Shown here: positions 37,903 through 46,980 of the stretch, in pieces
Position numbering within the stretch: position 1 is the stretch's first letter
Layout: every line of letters begins with the position of its first letter
Assembly (NCBI RefSeq): GCF_014199535.1
Contig: NZ_JACHNV010000003.1
Location: 311,289 to 375,288 of the forward strand
DNA length: 64,000 nucleotides
Source of the DNA: Hymenobacter latericoloratus
GTDB lineage: Bacteria > Bacteroidota > Bacteroidia > Cytophagales > Hymenobacteraceae
Direction: 5' to 3'
Position numbers and translations under genes: made by a program
Notes under the pieces: model-generated
What the model saw: the letters and a program-made list of their open reading frames with translations, nothing else
What the model was told of the DNA's origin: nothing
Databases searched by the model: none

Positions 37903-38346
37903 ATGCCGCTACCATTACCTAGCTCAGCTATGCTTGGAGTTTCTTTACTGAGGTTAGCGCTCCAGCTGCTGGGGTCCCGCACCGCAAGGAAAGCTGATGA
38001 ACGACAATTGCGGCGGGAACTGCTGGCGCATCAGCGGCGGCAGCTGATTCATGCGCGTATTCCTGCTGTTGACATAGTGCGCGAGTCCTTTGGGCCGCGC
38101 TTTGATGAATTGCACCAACTGCTGATCACATACAATGTGGCTGGCGTGGAAGCAGATCATGCTTACTACCCCGGGTTAACACGCACGGTGCTGTATCAGC
38201 TTCATAACGTGGGTAGCACAGTGCAGTTGGCGCAGTTGCTGGAGCAGGAGCAGGGGCTATGGTTTGGCTCTCGTGCTGTAGATAAAGAACAACTGACTGC
38301 CTTAACCCAAGCGGTTACAGAGTGGCAAGCTGCCGCCAACCGCTAA
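37903..38346 (+). CDS. Hypothetical protein
   Basis: A 147-residue product from ATG 37903, with an alternative ATG at 37930 that would leave an amphipathic hydrophobic N-terminus (LGVSLLRLALQLLGS). The rest is helical and charged (RQLRRELLAHQRRQ). Not recognised. It begins 32 bases after the permease stop and could be read through from it. Confidence 0.45.
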   Translation: MPLPLPSSAMLGVSLLRLALQLLGSRTARKADERQLRRELLAHQRRQLIHARIPAVDIVRESFGPRFDELHQLLITYNVAGVEADHAYYPGLTRTVLYQLHNVGSTVQLAQLLEQEQGLWFGSRAVDKEQLTALTQAVTEWQAAANR

Positions 38347-38651
38347 ACTAACCGGTGGGGTACGGGTGTGAGCTACTTATCTTATGGAAAAGAAGCATTG
38401 CAACAGCAGCCAAGGTTTGGTTACGGACTGAATGCTGATCTTTACTCTCCTCAGAGGGGTAGGGCAGACCGGTAACCTATTCGAAAGATTACCGGTAGCG
38501 GGCGCAACCCTGAACCGTGATAAGCCCGCTCTATCGCCTGACAACTTAGGATACGATTTCGCCAAACGAAGATGAGCGCAAGAAGCACTTGCATTCGCAA
38601 GGTAAATTAAGAATTTTATTATACATTTGAAAAAATAATCATTTGTATAAG
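38347..38651. other. AT-richer intergenic region
   Basis: About 300 bases with no gene. It holds an inverted repeat ACCGGTAA-N13-TTACCGGT (38468-38496) and, near the right end, the -7 box for the Xre-like regulator. Confidence 0.5.
38622..38629 (+). promoter_or_regulatory. -7 box of the Xre-like regulator
   Basis: TACATTTG in AT-rich DNA lies 22 bases before ATG 38652. Confidence 0.6.
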
Positions 38652-39311
38652 ATGGCTGATTCTTCCACCGTTGGGCAGCGTATTGCGCAGTTTATCCAGC
38701 AACTTGGCATTAGTAAAAACGCTTTTGCCATTTCGTTAGATAAGACGGCTACCGTGATTCAACATTTGGTCGAAGAAAGAAACAAGCCCGGATTTGACCT
38801 TTTGTGTAAGATATTTGAAGTATATCCAAACATATCAAAAGATTGGCTATTGCAAGGCGTTGGGCCAATGCTCCATGATGCAACGGAGAATCGGGCGTCG
38901 GAGCGTGAACCCAAATCAGTTGCTGCTACTATTGCCGCTCCGGTAAACGCCAGTGCTGCGGTTGCAAGCAGCTCCTCAGTGGTCGATGCTGCTCCTCTCA
39001 ACGTCGCAACGGCTCCTGAACAGGCCAGTTCACCAGTCGCCCCATCAGTTTCCCCAGTAACCCTACCAGCACCCGAAGCTGCAGCAGTTCCGCTGTCTTC
39101 GCCCCAGCCAGTAGTTGAAGTACCTGCGCCAGCCCCGGCAGTTGCCTCGGCACCAACCGCTGCCCCGGATACCAGCTGGCAAACGGCTCTTTATACCCAG
39201 CAAATGGCCCATCAGCTGGCTCTGGCAGAGTTGCGCAACCAGCACTTGCAGGAGCAGCAACGACTGATGCAACAAATGATGGATCTGATGCAGCGGCAGT
39301 TAACCCGTTAG
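38652..39311 (+). CDS. Xre-type DNA-binding protein with Ala/Pro linker and coiled coil
   Basis: The 219-residue product starts at ATG 38652. Residues 1-75 form a phage-repressor-like helix-turn-helix (GISKNAFAISLDKT as recognition region, then YPNISKDWLLQG). Residues about 85-170 are an Ala/Pro/Val/Ser low-complexity linker, and the last 45 residues are a Gln-rich, Met-rich coiled coil (key words QEQQRLMQQMMDLMQRQ). The HTH part has lower GC than the linker, which hints at a transferred DNA-binding module. It probably dimerises through the coiled coil. Target unknown. Confidence 0.75.
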   Translation: MADSSTVGQRIAQFIQQLGISKNAFAISLDKTATVIQHLVEERNKPGFDLLCKIFEVYPNISKDWLLQGVGPMLHDATENRASEREPKSVAATIAAPVNASAAVASSSSVVDAAPLNVATAPEQASSPVAPSVSPVTLPAPEAAAVPLSSPQPVVEVPAPAPAVASAPTAAPDTSWQTALYTQQMAHQLALAELRNQHLQEQQRLMQQMMDLMQRQLTR

Positions 39312-39336
39312 TATACCAATGGTTAGGCTTTCCATG

Positions 39337-39372
39337 AAAAAGCGCCCGGTCAATCATGACCGGGCGCTTTTT
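39337..39372. terminator. Bidirectional terminator
   Basis: Perfect 16-base arms (39337-39352 and 39357-39372) with a 4-base loop and A/T flanks lie between convergent genes. Confidence 0.9.
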
Positions 39373-39393
39373 CATTTGATGTAACCTGAGGCG

Positions 39394-40734
39394 CTAGTGC
39401 TGAAACACCTCTATGCCTACCTCCTCAGCTTCCATAAGGTTCTGCGGATTGACAGTGGTGAGCCGTAGCCGCTTCATCTCGCCTACCAGGATGGGGTCGT
39501 ACTTGGCCGTGACGCGAATGTAATTCGGCGTGAAGCCCTCCATTTGGCCATTTGTTACGTCGTCCTCAAAAAGCACCTGAGTTTCGGTGCCAACGTGCTG
39601 CTCGTAGAAGTAGCGTTTCTTCTTCTCGGAGAGGCTGCGCAGTTGGGTGGTGCGCTCGTGGCGGTGGCGGTCCTGTACGCGGCCAGGCAGGGTTGGGGCC
39701 AGAGTATTTTCGCGCTCCGAGTAAGGAAAAACGTGCAGGTAGCTCACGTCCAGGTCGTTGAGGAACTGGTAGGTTTCCAGGAAGTCAGCTTCCGTTTCGC
39801 CAGGAAAGCCCACAATTACGTCAACGCCAATGCAGGCGTGGGGCATCACCTCCTTGATAAGCGCCACGCGCTCCTGGTACAACTCACGGCGGTAGCGGCG
39901 GCGCATCAGGCCCAGAATCTTGTTGGAGCCCGACTGCAGCGGGATGTGGAAGTGGGGCATAAACCGCTTCGAGCGGGCTACAAAGCGGATAATTTCATCG
40001 GAGAGCAGGTTCGGCTCGCAGGAGCTGATCCGGAACCGCTCAATACCTTCCACCTCATCAAGGGCCCGCACCAAGTCGTAGAAATTTTCTTTCCGTTCGC
40101 GTTCCGGCCCCTGCAGGCCGAAGTCGCCGAGGTTTACGCCCGTCAGCACAATTTCTTTTACGCCGGTTTCAGCCAGCTTCTCCACGCGCTCCACCACGCT
40201 TTGTACCGAGTTGGAGCGGCTCTTGCCCCGGGCCAGCGGAATGGTGCAGAATGAGCAGGAGTAGTCACAGCCATCCTGTACCTTCAGGAACGTGCGGGTC
40301 CGGTCACCGTAGCTGTGGGCGGCATGAAACTCGGTAGCCTCCGAAATGGGGGAGGCAAAGACCTGGCCTGGCTGCCCGGCGGCGGGCTTGCGAAAGCCCG
40401 CCAGGGTTTCCACCAGTTGAAATTTCTCGGCGGCCCCTAGTACGGCGTGCACTCCGGGAATTTCAGCAATTTCCTGGGGCTTGAGCTGAGCGTAGCAGCC
40501 CACAATGGCCACAAAGGCCTCCGGGTTGTGCTTGAGGGCTTCCTTTACCACCTTGCGGCACTTACGGTCCGCGTGGTCCGTGACGGAGCAGGTGTTGATA
40601 ACGTAAATGTCGGCCGCATCCTCGAAGGCCGCTTTCACGAAGCCGTGTTCCTCAAACTGCCGGCCAATGGCCGAGGTTTCGGAGAAATTGAGCTTGCAGC
40701 CCAACGTATAGAAGGCAACTTTTCTGGTTTCCAT
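39394..40734 (-). CDS. mtaB: tRNA t6A37 methylthiotransferase
   Basis: It converts t6A37 to ms2t6A37 in ANN-decoding tRNAs by radical-SAM chemistry. The 446-residue product has N-terminal cluster cysteines C13, C49 and C80, the radical-SAM motif C156-x3-C160-x2-C163 and a C-terminal TRAM domain. The N-terminal METRKVAFYTLGCKLNF marks MtaB rather than MiaB or RimO. ATG 40734 lies only 11 bases after a TATCTTTG box, so the leader is very short. Confidence 0.94.
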   Translation of the reverse strand: METRKVAFYTLGCKLNFSETSAIGRQFEEHGFVKAAFEDAADIYVINTCSVTDHADRKCRKVVKEALKHNPEAFVAIVGCYAQLKPQEIAEIPGVHAVLGAAEKFQLVETLAGFRKPAAGQPGQVFASPISEATEFHAAHSYGDRTRTFLKVQDGCDYSCSFCTIPLARGKSRSNSVQSVVERVEKLAETGVKEIVLTGVNLGDFGLQGPERERKENFYDLVRALDEVEGIERFRISSCEPNLLSDEIIRFVARSKRFMPHFHIPLQSGSNKILGLMRRRYRRELYQERVALIKEVMPHACIGVDVIVGFPGETEADFLETYQFLNDLDVSYLHVFPYSERENTLAPTLPGRVQDRHRHERTTQLRSLSEKKKRYFYEQHVGTETQVLFEDDVTNGQMEGFTPNYIRVTAKYDPILVGEMKRLRLTTVNPQNLMEAEEVGIEVFQH

Positions 40735-40745
40735 AAGCAAGACCA

Positions 40746-40753
40746 CAAAGATA
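40746..40753 (-). promoter_or_regulatory. -7 box of mtaB
   Basis: TATCTTTG on the minus strand ends 11 bases before ATG 40734. Confidence 0.6.
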
Positions 40754-41015
40754 CTGCACCGGGTTGGATAGCCGGCACACCGTGGGCTTGGAAACAGACA
40801 CCACGTAGGCAAGGGAAGGTTCTCGGAGGTGCTTTTTGCCAGCGGCTTTCATGAAACGTTCTTGCCTGCTGAACGGGGAATACTCTGTCCGGCCGGGAAG
40901 GGATGACGGCAAGCGGCAGCTTCCGTGCTGCCTGTGGTGCCACGGGCCTGTATTCCGAACTGGCTGGTGCGCCCTCCGGGCCTTTGCCTGTACAGCGCCG
41001 CCGGGGAAGGAGCCC

Positions 41016-41384
41016 CTAAACAGCAACCCGGAGGCGCTCTTGAAGCAACCGAATCAGACTGGGTAAATCAAGTGGCTTCAGCTCCCGGGCCGACACAACC
41101 ACCTGCCACGGAGCATCCGCCGCCGCCCGCCGGAACACGGCCGGCAGCGGTTCGGAGCGCAACGAGGGGTAGTGCTGGCGTAGCTCGTCGCGGTGCAGAA
41201 AAACAGCCGGTACGGACAAGTGGCGCAGGAAAGTGCGCCACTCGGGTCGCATGCTGGTGGCCCCGTACGTGACCGCGCACAGGGAGCAAGCGTAGGTTGC
41301 CGGCGACAGGGCTTTGTGCAGGGTGTCCAGCGCCGCATTTAGCAGTCCCGAGTCGGCATTATAAACAAACAGCAGTTCGGCCAT
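41016..41384 (-). CDS. Small conserved protein with CxxC motif
   Basis: A 122-residue cytoplasmic protein starting at ATG 41384 (MAELLFVYNADSG). The beta-strand LLFVYNADSG, the helix LNAALDTLHKAL and the CSLC pair resemble a small Bacteroidota family of unknown function. A thioredoxin-like fold is a guess. It lies 60 bases downstream of the sulfatase gene on the same strand and probably shares its transcript. Confidence 0.6.
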   Translation of the reverse strand: MAELLFVYNADSGLLNAALDTLHKALSPATYACSLCAVTYGATSMRPEWRTFLRHLSVPAVFLHRDELRQHYPSLRSEPLPAVFRRAAADAPWQVVVSARELKPLDLPSLIRLLQERLRVAV

Positions 41385-41444
41385 GGGGCTAGGGTAGGAG
41401 AAAGAGGTTGCCCGCAGGAAATGCACCAGCAAGAACCCAGCGCA

Positions 41445-43304
41445 TTACTTCTGCAGAAAATCGGCGAAGGACGTTTGCTCGTAGGCTTTCCCTAATTGCA
41501 GTTGGGCTTCCGAAGGGGTGCCCGTGCGCTCAATCGGGCGGCGGGCAACATTATCAAACGTGACCGTTCCGGCGGGGGTAGCTACCCCAAACCCATCAGT
41601 AAAGCAGTAAAAGGCCGCGCCGCCGGGCCAGGCCGCCGGGGCGGGCGCCAGCAGGTCGCGGCTCCAGGGAAAGCCGCGGACCGGCAGCTGAAGCTGGGTC
41701 AGCAGGGTAGCGGCTACGTCGGTTTGGCTGCCAAAGGTGCCGATGCGGCGGCCTCGCGCGCTGGCCCGCAGGGCGCCCCCGGTCAGAAGCAGCGGAATCC
41801 GAAATTTCTCGGGTGCGTGGTTGGGCGTGTCGCCCGGCTGATGATGGCCGTGGTCGGCAACCACTACCACCACGGTATTGTCCCACCACGCTTGCCGGCG
41901 CGCCTGCCGCAGAAACTGGCCCAGCACATGGTCGGTGTAGTACACGGAGTTCCGGAACCGGGCGGCTTCGTCCTCGCCGGGAAAACGGGTGGGCATGGGC
42001 ACATCAAACGGTTCGTGGCTGCTCAGGGTAAAGGCCGTCACGAAAAACGGGGTGCGCTGCCGGGGCAGCTCCTGCAGCATGCGGGCCAGCAGCACATGGT
42101 CGTGGGCACCCCACTTGGAGTTCTGGTCGCGCCGGGCAAAATCGGCCCGCTCCGTGAACCGTTCGTAGCCGGCCGTCACGAGGTAGCTTTTCATGTTGGC
42201 AAAAGCCAGCTCTCCCCCGTGGTAATACGCGGTGCTGTAGCCCTGGGCCCGCAGCACTCGGGCCAGGTGCGGCAGCTGCTCGGTTTTGCGCGGCGACTTG
42301 ATGATGCTGGTGGTAGGCTGGTTGGGGTAGCCGGAGAGCAGGGCTACCAGGCCCTTCTGGCTCCGGTCGCCGGCGGCGTACAGATGCTGAAACGACACGC
42401 CTACCCGGCTCAGGCTGTCGAGGGTAGGGGTTACGCCCGCCTCGCCGCCCAGGTGGCCCACCAGCTTACCCGTGAAGCTTTCCAGAATAAGAAAGAGCAC
42501 GTTGGGCCGGGTAGTTCGCAGCAGCGCCACCGTATCGGGGCCGGCGGGGGCGTACAGCTGGCGGGTAAGGCGGGCGGCGGTAGAATCGGGCAGGAACTGG
42601 TAGGGGTTGGGGCCGGCATTCTGCAGGCGTAGGGAGTTGATGACGTTCCAGGGCACGTTAACGGCCGCGTGGTTGGCAAAGGGGCGGGCGGAAAAGTACA
42701 CGTCGCTTTGGTTAACCGGAATCTGCTGCAGGCCCCCGCGCATAGGCACCACCAGCAGCGCCAGGTACAGCAGACCGGCCAGTGCGGCTCGGCCCCGCCC
42801 GAAGCCCGGCGGCAGCGCGGGCACATTCCCTACCACCCGCCGGTACAGCAGCCACCCCAGCGCCAGCAGCCCCAGCCACACCGCCAGCAGCAAGGCCATC
42901 GGGGCGCTGCCTGCCGAAGCGGCCATTTCCTGCGGGGTGCTCAGGTACTGCAAGGGGGTAGCATCCAGCCGGAAACCCCAGGCCCGGTACAGCTCCAGGT
43001 CAGCTACCGTCAGCAGGGTCACTACTATCCCCAGTATAGCCGTGAAAAGCCTGATCAGCCGCTCAAAAGGAAAACGAGGGCCGGCCAAGCTGCCTAGTAT
43101 AAACAGCAGAAACGGAACCGCGCACAGGTAAGCCGTGGCCGCCGCGTCCAGGCGCAGGCCGTAGCTGAAAATACCAACCGTCGTGCCCGCCGACGCCCCG
43201 GCCAGGCGGCTGCCGTGGTACACCACAAAAAGGGCCTTAGCCAGAACGAAATAGAGCAGCCAGAATAAAAAGTAGCGCGGCTGAAACGCGAACCGGTTTT
43301 TCAC
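41445..43304 (-). CDS. LTA-synthase-family sulfatase / phosphoglycerol transferase
   Basis: A membrane enzyme with about five N-terminal transmembrane segments (within about 1-190) and a large extracytoplasmic sulfatase-fold domain. Metal and nucleophile motifs are NVLFLILESFTG, the RSQKGLVALLSG region and VVVADHGHH. Relatives transfer phosphoglycerol or phosphoethanolamine to glycans or lipids. GTG 43304 is preferred (619 residues) over ATG 43331, because a TACCTTTG box at 43309-43316 lies inside the longer form and ends exactly four bases before the GTG. No lipoteichoic acid is expected here; a periplasmic glycan or lipid is the likely acceptor. Confidence 0.82.
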   Translation of the reverse strand: MKNRFAFQPRYFLFWLLYFVLAKALFVVYHGSRLAGASAGTTVGIFSYGLRLDAAATAYLCAVPFLLFILGSLAGPRFPFERLIRLFTAILGIVVTLLTVADLELYRAWGFRLDATPLQYLSTPQEMAASAGSAPMALLLAVWLGLLALGWLLYRRVVGNVPALPPGFGRGRAALAGLLYLALLVVPMRGGLQQIPVNQSDVYFSARPFANHAAVNVPWNVINSLRLQNAGPNPYQFLPDSTAARLTRQLYAPAGPDTVALLRTTRPNVLFLILESFTGKLVGHLGGEAGVTPTLDSLSRVGVSFQHLYAAGDRSQKGLVALLSGYPNQPTTSIIKSPRKTEQLPHLARVLRAQGYSTAYYHGGELAFANMKSYLVTAGYERFTERADFARRDQNSKWGAHDHVLLARMLQELPRQRTPFFVTAFTLSSHEPFDVPMPTRFPGEDEAARFRNSVYYTDHVLGQFLRQARRQAWWDNTVVVVVADHGHHQPGDTPNHAPEKFRIPLLLTGGALRASARGRRIGTFGSQTDVAATLLTQLQLPVRGFPWSRDLLAPAPAAWPGGAAFYCFTDGFGVATPAGTVTFDNVARRPIERTGTPSEAQLQLGKAYEQTSFADFLQK

Positions 43305-43308
43305 CCCG

Positions 43309-43316
43309 CAAAGGTA
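43309..43316 (-). promoter_or_regulatory. -7 box of the sulfatase gene (leaderless)
   Basis: TACCTTTG on the minus strand is followed by CGGG and then GTG at 43304. It lies inside the reading frame that would start at 43331. Confidence 0.55.
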
Positions 43317-43566
43317 GGCGCCCGGTATCATCTGCTCGCGCCCGCCTGCAGATTAAAGGACCGCCCCTGGAACCGGACAAGGACAGCTGAGCGGTGGGGG
43401 GCCTACCTGGCGGCTGTAGTATTTATTAGGGCACCCAGATGATTTTCAGCTAAAAATAGGGTCGATGATGGTATTGACAAGAGGCAGTTGATCGGTAAAA
43501 AGATGAGTTTTGTCGATTAGGGGGTAAAAAAAGAGGGGGTATTATGGAAAAACAGGTAATCTGTTC

Positions 43567-43574
43567 TACCTTTG
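43567..43574 (+). promoter_or_regulatory. -7 box of glutamine synthetase III
   Basis: TACCTTTG lies 43 bases before ATG 43618. Confidence 0.65.
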
Positions 43575-43617
43575 ACCCGGATAATTCCTCTGAAGTTCTC
43601 TCACGCCTAATTCCAGC

Positions 43618-45807
43618 ATGGCAATTCTTCGCTTTAAAGCTCTTGAACTAGTTGACCAGCGCCAGCCGCTGGCCGTCACCATTGCCGGCGAGCGTCGCTC
43701 CGAGACGTTTGGCAAAAATGTTTTCAACCTGGATGCCATGCGGGCTACTATGCCCGGCGAGTATTTCAAGAAGCTGCAGGCCGCCATCAAGCAAGGCTCG
43801 CCGGTAGAACGCAGCGTGGCCGACGCCGTGGCTTCGGCCATGAAAACCTGGGCCATGGCCAAGGGGGCTACCCACTACACGCACTGGTTTCAGCCCCTGA
43901 CCGGTGCCACCGCCGAAAAGCACGACTCGTTTTTCGACCTGAACTCCGACGGGCGGCCGATTGAGAACTTCAAGGGCTCGGCTCTGGTGCAGCAGGAGCC
44001 CGATGCCTCGTCGTTCCCGAACGGGGGCATCCGTAATACCTTTGAGGCCCGCGGCTACACCGCCTGGGACCCTACCTCGCCCGCTTTTATCATTGAAACC
44101 GCCGGGGCCAAAACCCTGTGCATCCCCACCATCTTCGTGGCCTACACCGGCGAGGCGCTCGACTACAAAGCCCCGTTGCTGAAGTCGCTGGCTGCCTTGG
44201 AAAAGGCCGCCGTAGATGTGTGCCAGTACTTCGACAAGGATGTGCAGCGCGTGCACACCACCCTGGGCATCGAGCAGGAGTACTTCCTGGTGGACCGCGC
44301 CCTGTACAACGCCCGCCCCGACCTGGTCATGACCGGCCGCACCTTGTTCGGGCACGCCCCAGCCAAGGGCCAGCAGCTCGAAGACCACTATTTCGGCTCT
44401 ATTCCGGCCCGCGTACACGCCTACATGCTGGATTTCGAAGAAGAGTCCAACAAGCTGGGCATTCCGCTGCGCACCCGCCACAACGAAGTAGCGCCCCACC
44501 AGTTTGAGTGCGCCCCTACGTTCGAGGATGCCAACCTGGCCGTGGACCACAACCAGCTGCTCATGGATATCATGGAGCGCGTGGCCGACAAGCACAACTT
44601 TAAGGTGCTCTTGCACGAGAAGCCCTTTGCGGGCGTGAACGGCTCGGGCAAGCACAACAACTGGGCTATGAGCACGGATACCGGCGTGAACCTGCTCGCG
44701 CCCGGCCGCCGGCCCAAGGAAAACCTGCAGTTCCTGGCGTTCTTTATCACCACGATTAAGGCCGTGCACCGCTTCGGCGATTTGCTGCGCGCCTCCATTG
44801 CCTCGGCCTCCAACGACCACCGTCTGGGTGCCAACGAAGCCCCGCCGGCCATTATGTCGGTGTTCGTGGGCTCGATGCTGGACTCGGTGCTGGATGAGCT
44901 GGAGCGCACCGCCAAAGTGCCCCTGGACAAAGGCGACAACATCTACCTCAAGCTCGGCATCGACAAGATTCCGGCCATTCTGCTCGACAACACGGACCGC
45001 AACCGCACCTCGCCCTTTGCCTTCACCGGCAACAAGTTCGAGTTCCGCGCCGTGGGCTCGTCGGCCAACTCTTCCTCGGCCATGACCACGCTCAATACCA
45101 TTGTGGCCGAGCAGCTCATCGACTTCAAGCAGTCGGTTGACAAGCTCATCGAGCAAGGCAAGAAAAAAGAAGTGGCCATTGTGGACGTGCTCCGCGAGTA
45201 CGTGATCAGCTCGAAAAACATCCGCTTCGAGGGCAACGGCTACTCCGATGAGTGGAAGGAGGAAGCGGCCCAGCGTGGCCTCTCCAATGTGCCTACCACC
45301 CCCCAGGCCCTGGATGCCATCGTGCAGGAGGATGCCGCTTCGTTGTTTGAGCGGCACCACATCTTCTCGCACGTAGAGCTGCACGCCCGCCACGAGATTC
45401 TGCTGGAAGACTATATCAAGAAAATTCAGATTGAAAGCCGCGTGATGGGTGACCTGGCCGTGAACCATATCATCCCAACGGCGGTTGCTTACCAGACCAA
45501 GCTTATTACCAACGTGCGCGGCCTACGCGAGCTAGGCCTCGACGATGAGAACACCACGGTAACGCTGAATACCATCAAAGCCATTTCGCGGCACATCACC
45601 ACCATCAAAACCCAGGTGGATGAGATGATCAATGCCCGTAAAGTGGCCAACAAAATTGACGATACGCGCGAGCGGGCCGTGGCCTACTGCGACACCGTCA
45701 AAGCACATTTCGACACTATCCGCCGCTCCGTAGATAAGCTGGAGCTGATGGTGGCCGATGAGGACTGGCCCCTGGTAAAGTACCGCGAACTGTTGTTCCG
45801 GCACTAA
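43618..45807 (+). CDS. glnN: Glutamine synthetase type III
   Basis: It makes glutamine from glutamate, ammonia and ATP. At 729 residues it is the large type III form typical of Bacteroidota. Visible motifs are the metal-binding GIEQEYFLVD, the RHNEVAPHQFE region, NGSGKHNNWAMST around the ATP/glutamate site and the ANSSSAMT stretch. It forms double hexamers in the cytoplasm and is expected to respond to nitrogen supply; no operator is seen beyond the -7 box. A terminator follows. Confidence 0.97.
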   Translation: MAILRFKALELVDQRQPLAVTIAGERRSETFGKNVFNLDAMRATMPGEYFKKLQAAIKQGSPVERSVADAVASAMKTWAMAKGATHYTHWFQPLTGATAEKHDSFFDLNSDGRPIENFKGSALVQQEPDASSFPNGGIRNTFEARGYTAWDPTSPAFIIETAGAKTLCIPTIFVAYTGEALDYKAPLLKSLAALEKAAVDVCQYFDKDVQRVHTTLGIEQEYFLVDRALYNARPDLVMTGRTLFGHAPAKGQQLEDHYFGSIPARVHAYMLDFEEESNKLGIPLRTRHNEVAPHQFECAPTFEDANLAVDHNQLLMDIMERVADKHNFKVLLHEKPFAGVNGSGKHNNWAMSTDTGVNLLAPGRRPKENLQFLAFFITTIKAVHRFGDLLRASIASASNDHRLGANEAPPAIMSVFVGSMLDSVLDELERTAKVPLDKGDNIYLKLGIDKIPAILLDNTDRNRTSPFAFTGNKFEFRAVGSSANSSSAMTTLNTIVAEQLIDFKQSVDKLIEQGKKKEVAIVDVLREYVISSKNIRFEGNGYSDEWKEEAAQRGLSNVPTTPQALDAIVQEDAASLFERHHIFSHVELHARHEILLEDYIKKIQIESRVMGDLAVNHIIPTAVAYQTKLITNVRGLRELGLDDENTTVTLNTIKAISRHITTIKTQVDEMINARKVANKIDDTRERAVAYCDTVKAHFDTIRRSVDKLELMVADEDWPLVKYRELLFRH

Positions 45808-45866
45808 GTCCAGGGTCAGAATCGGGCCGGAGTTGGGTGGGAATTTTCTCCGCGCCACGATTTCAG

Positions 45867-45900
45867 AAAAGCCGTTTCCGGGTGGGGACGGCTTTTTTTT
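45867..45900 (+). terminator. Terminator of glutamine synthetase III
   Basis: Stem AAAAGCCGTTTCC with GGGGACGGCTTTT, with a GGGT loop and a following T run. Confidence 0.85.
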
Positions 45901-45975
45901 GTGCCTACTGCCAAAGCCACGGCTGGAGAAACCAAGACTTTAGCAGTAGGCTCAGAGGTAGGAGAGAGTCCAGTT

Positions 45976-46401
45976 CTAGCGGCCTACGGAATGCTGCTGG
46001 GCTTCACGGAGCCACTGCTGAGCCTCGTCGAGGCGGGAGAACATGCGCATGTGCAGGCGCCCCCCAATGCCCAGAAACATGGATTGGGCCGACTGTGCGG
46101 CCAGGGACTCGGAGCTCACCACGTGCGCAAAATGGGTAAGGCCTTGGCTGCTGGCACGGGGCGCCCAATCGGTTGCAATCCATTCTACGGCGTGGTCCCA
46201 GGGGCCCAGAACCTGGCGGTTGTCGTTGAGCAGGTAGGGGCAGGCGTTTTCACGCAGGGGGTGCAGGCAGGCATCGGCGCCCGCCAGAACACCCACGTAA
46301 GTCTGGTAGCCAATCCAGTTGTTATACACCCATCGGGAAGCAGTATCATACTCGGTCGTAAAATACACCTTCCCGAAGCCATTGGTAAGTTCTGTGCGCA
46401 T
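45976..46401 (-). CDS. SpoIIAA/STAS-like small protein
   Basis: A 141-residue cytoplasmic protein starting at ATG 46401. The alternation of strands and helices, with CPYLLNDNRQVLGPWD, THFAHVVSSES and a C-terminal DEAQQWLRE helix, resembles the SpoIIAA-like (STAS) proteins that are multicopy in Hymenobacter and relatives. STAS proteins sense ligands or bind partners; no partner kinase is adjacent. The family call is by recall of pattern only. Confidence 0.55.
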   Translation of the reverse strand: MRTELTNGFGKVYFTTEYDTASRWVYNNWIGYQTYVGVLAGADACLHPLRENACPYLLNDNRQVLGPWDHAVEWIATDWAPRASSQGLTHFAHVVSSESLAAQSAQSMFLGIGGRLHMRMFSRLDEAQQWLREAQQHSVGR

Positions 46402-46436
46402 ACAAGCAGGCCGGAGCAGCGGTAAGAAAACTTGTT

Positions 46437-46766
46437 TTAGCCAGCCCGGTGTTTCGCCTCCGCGGCCAGCACTTTATCCAGCACCAACAGCATCTGGCTG
46501 ATGAGCAGCTGCCAGTCGGCGGGCTGGCTCAGGTGCAGGCGGCCCTGCAGCAACTGCTGGTGCAGCGTGTCGAGGTAGGCAAACTGCTGGCGCAGGGCCG
46601 GCCCATCAAGGTGCAGAAACCGGCCGTAAGGCAGGGAGAATATCTCGTCGATGAAGAACTGAATGGCCTGCTGCAACTGCTGCTGGTCGTGCGGGTGGTC
46701 TTGCCGCAGGGAAGGAAGCTGGTCGCGCAGGCGTTGAAGCTGGCTGACGGGCAGGGAGTGATTCAT
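46437..46766 (-). CDS. Hypothetical small Gln/Leu-rich helical protein
   Basis: A 109-residue product from ATG 46766, predicted almost wholly helical, with many Gln, Leu and His residues and no motif. It lies 35 bases upstream of the STAS-like gene on the same strand and may share its transcript. Confidence 0.5.
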   Translation of the reverse strand: MNHSLPVSQLQRLRDQLPSLRQDHPHDQQQLQQAIQFFIDEIFSLPYGRFLHLDGPALRQQFAYLDTLHQQLLQGRLHLSQPADWQLLISQMLLVLDKVLAAEAKHRAG

Positions 46767-46980
46767 GTACGAAGAAAGGCGCGAAGCGTGGCCGCGCTCA
46801 TATAGTTGATAGGGTATATCCTATTTTCTATAAACTATGTACGCAAATTCTTCGGTAATAGTCAAGATGTTAATGTAAGTGACTTGTTGCGAGATGTTTG
46901 CGAAGTAAGTTCTTGCGTCCTGACGGCCGGGCGGAGGGCTCCGCTGCCAGAGGAACGGGTTCATTTCTGGCCCGACTGGA

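Noticed and set aside
38468..38496. Inverted repeat ACCGGTAA-N13-TTACCGGT as an operator of the Xre-like gene
   Set aside because: It lies more than 120 bases from the -7 box and has no second copy, so a link to the gene is not supported.
46809..46824. Near-palindrome ATAGGGTATATCCTAT in AT-rich intergenic DNA
   Set aside because: It has one mismatched pair, no repeat elsewhere in the window and no clear promoter beside it.
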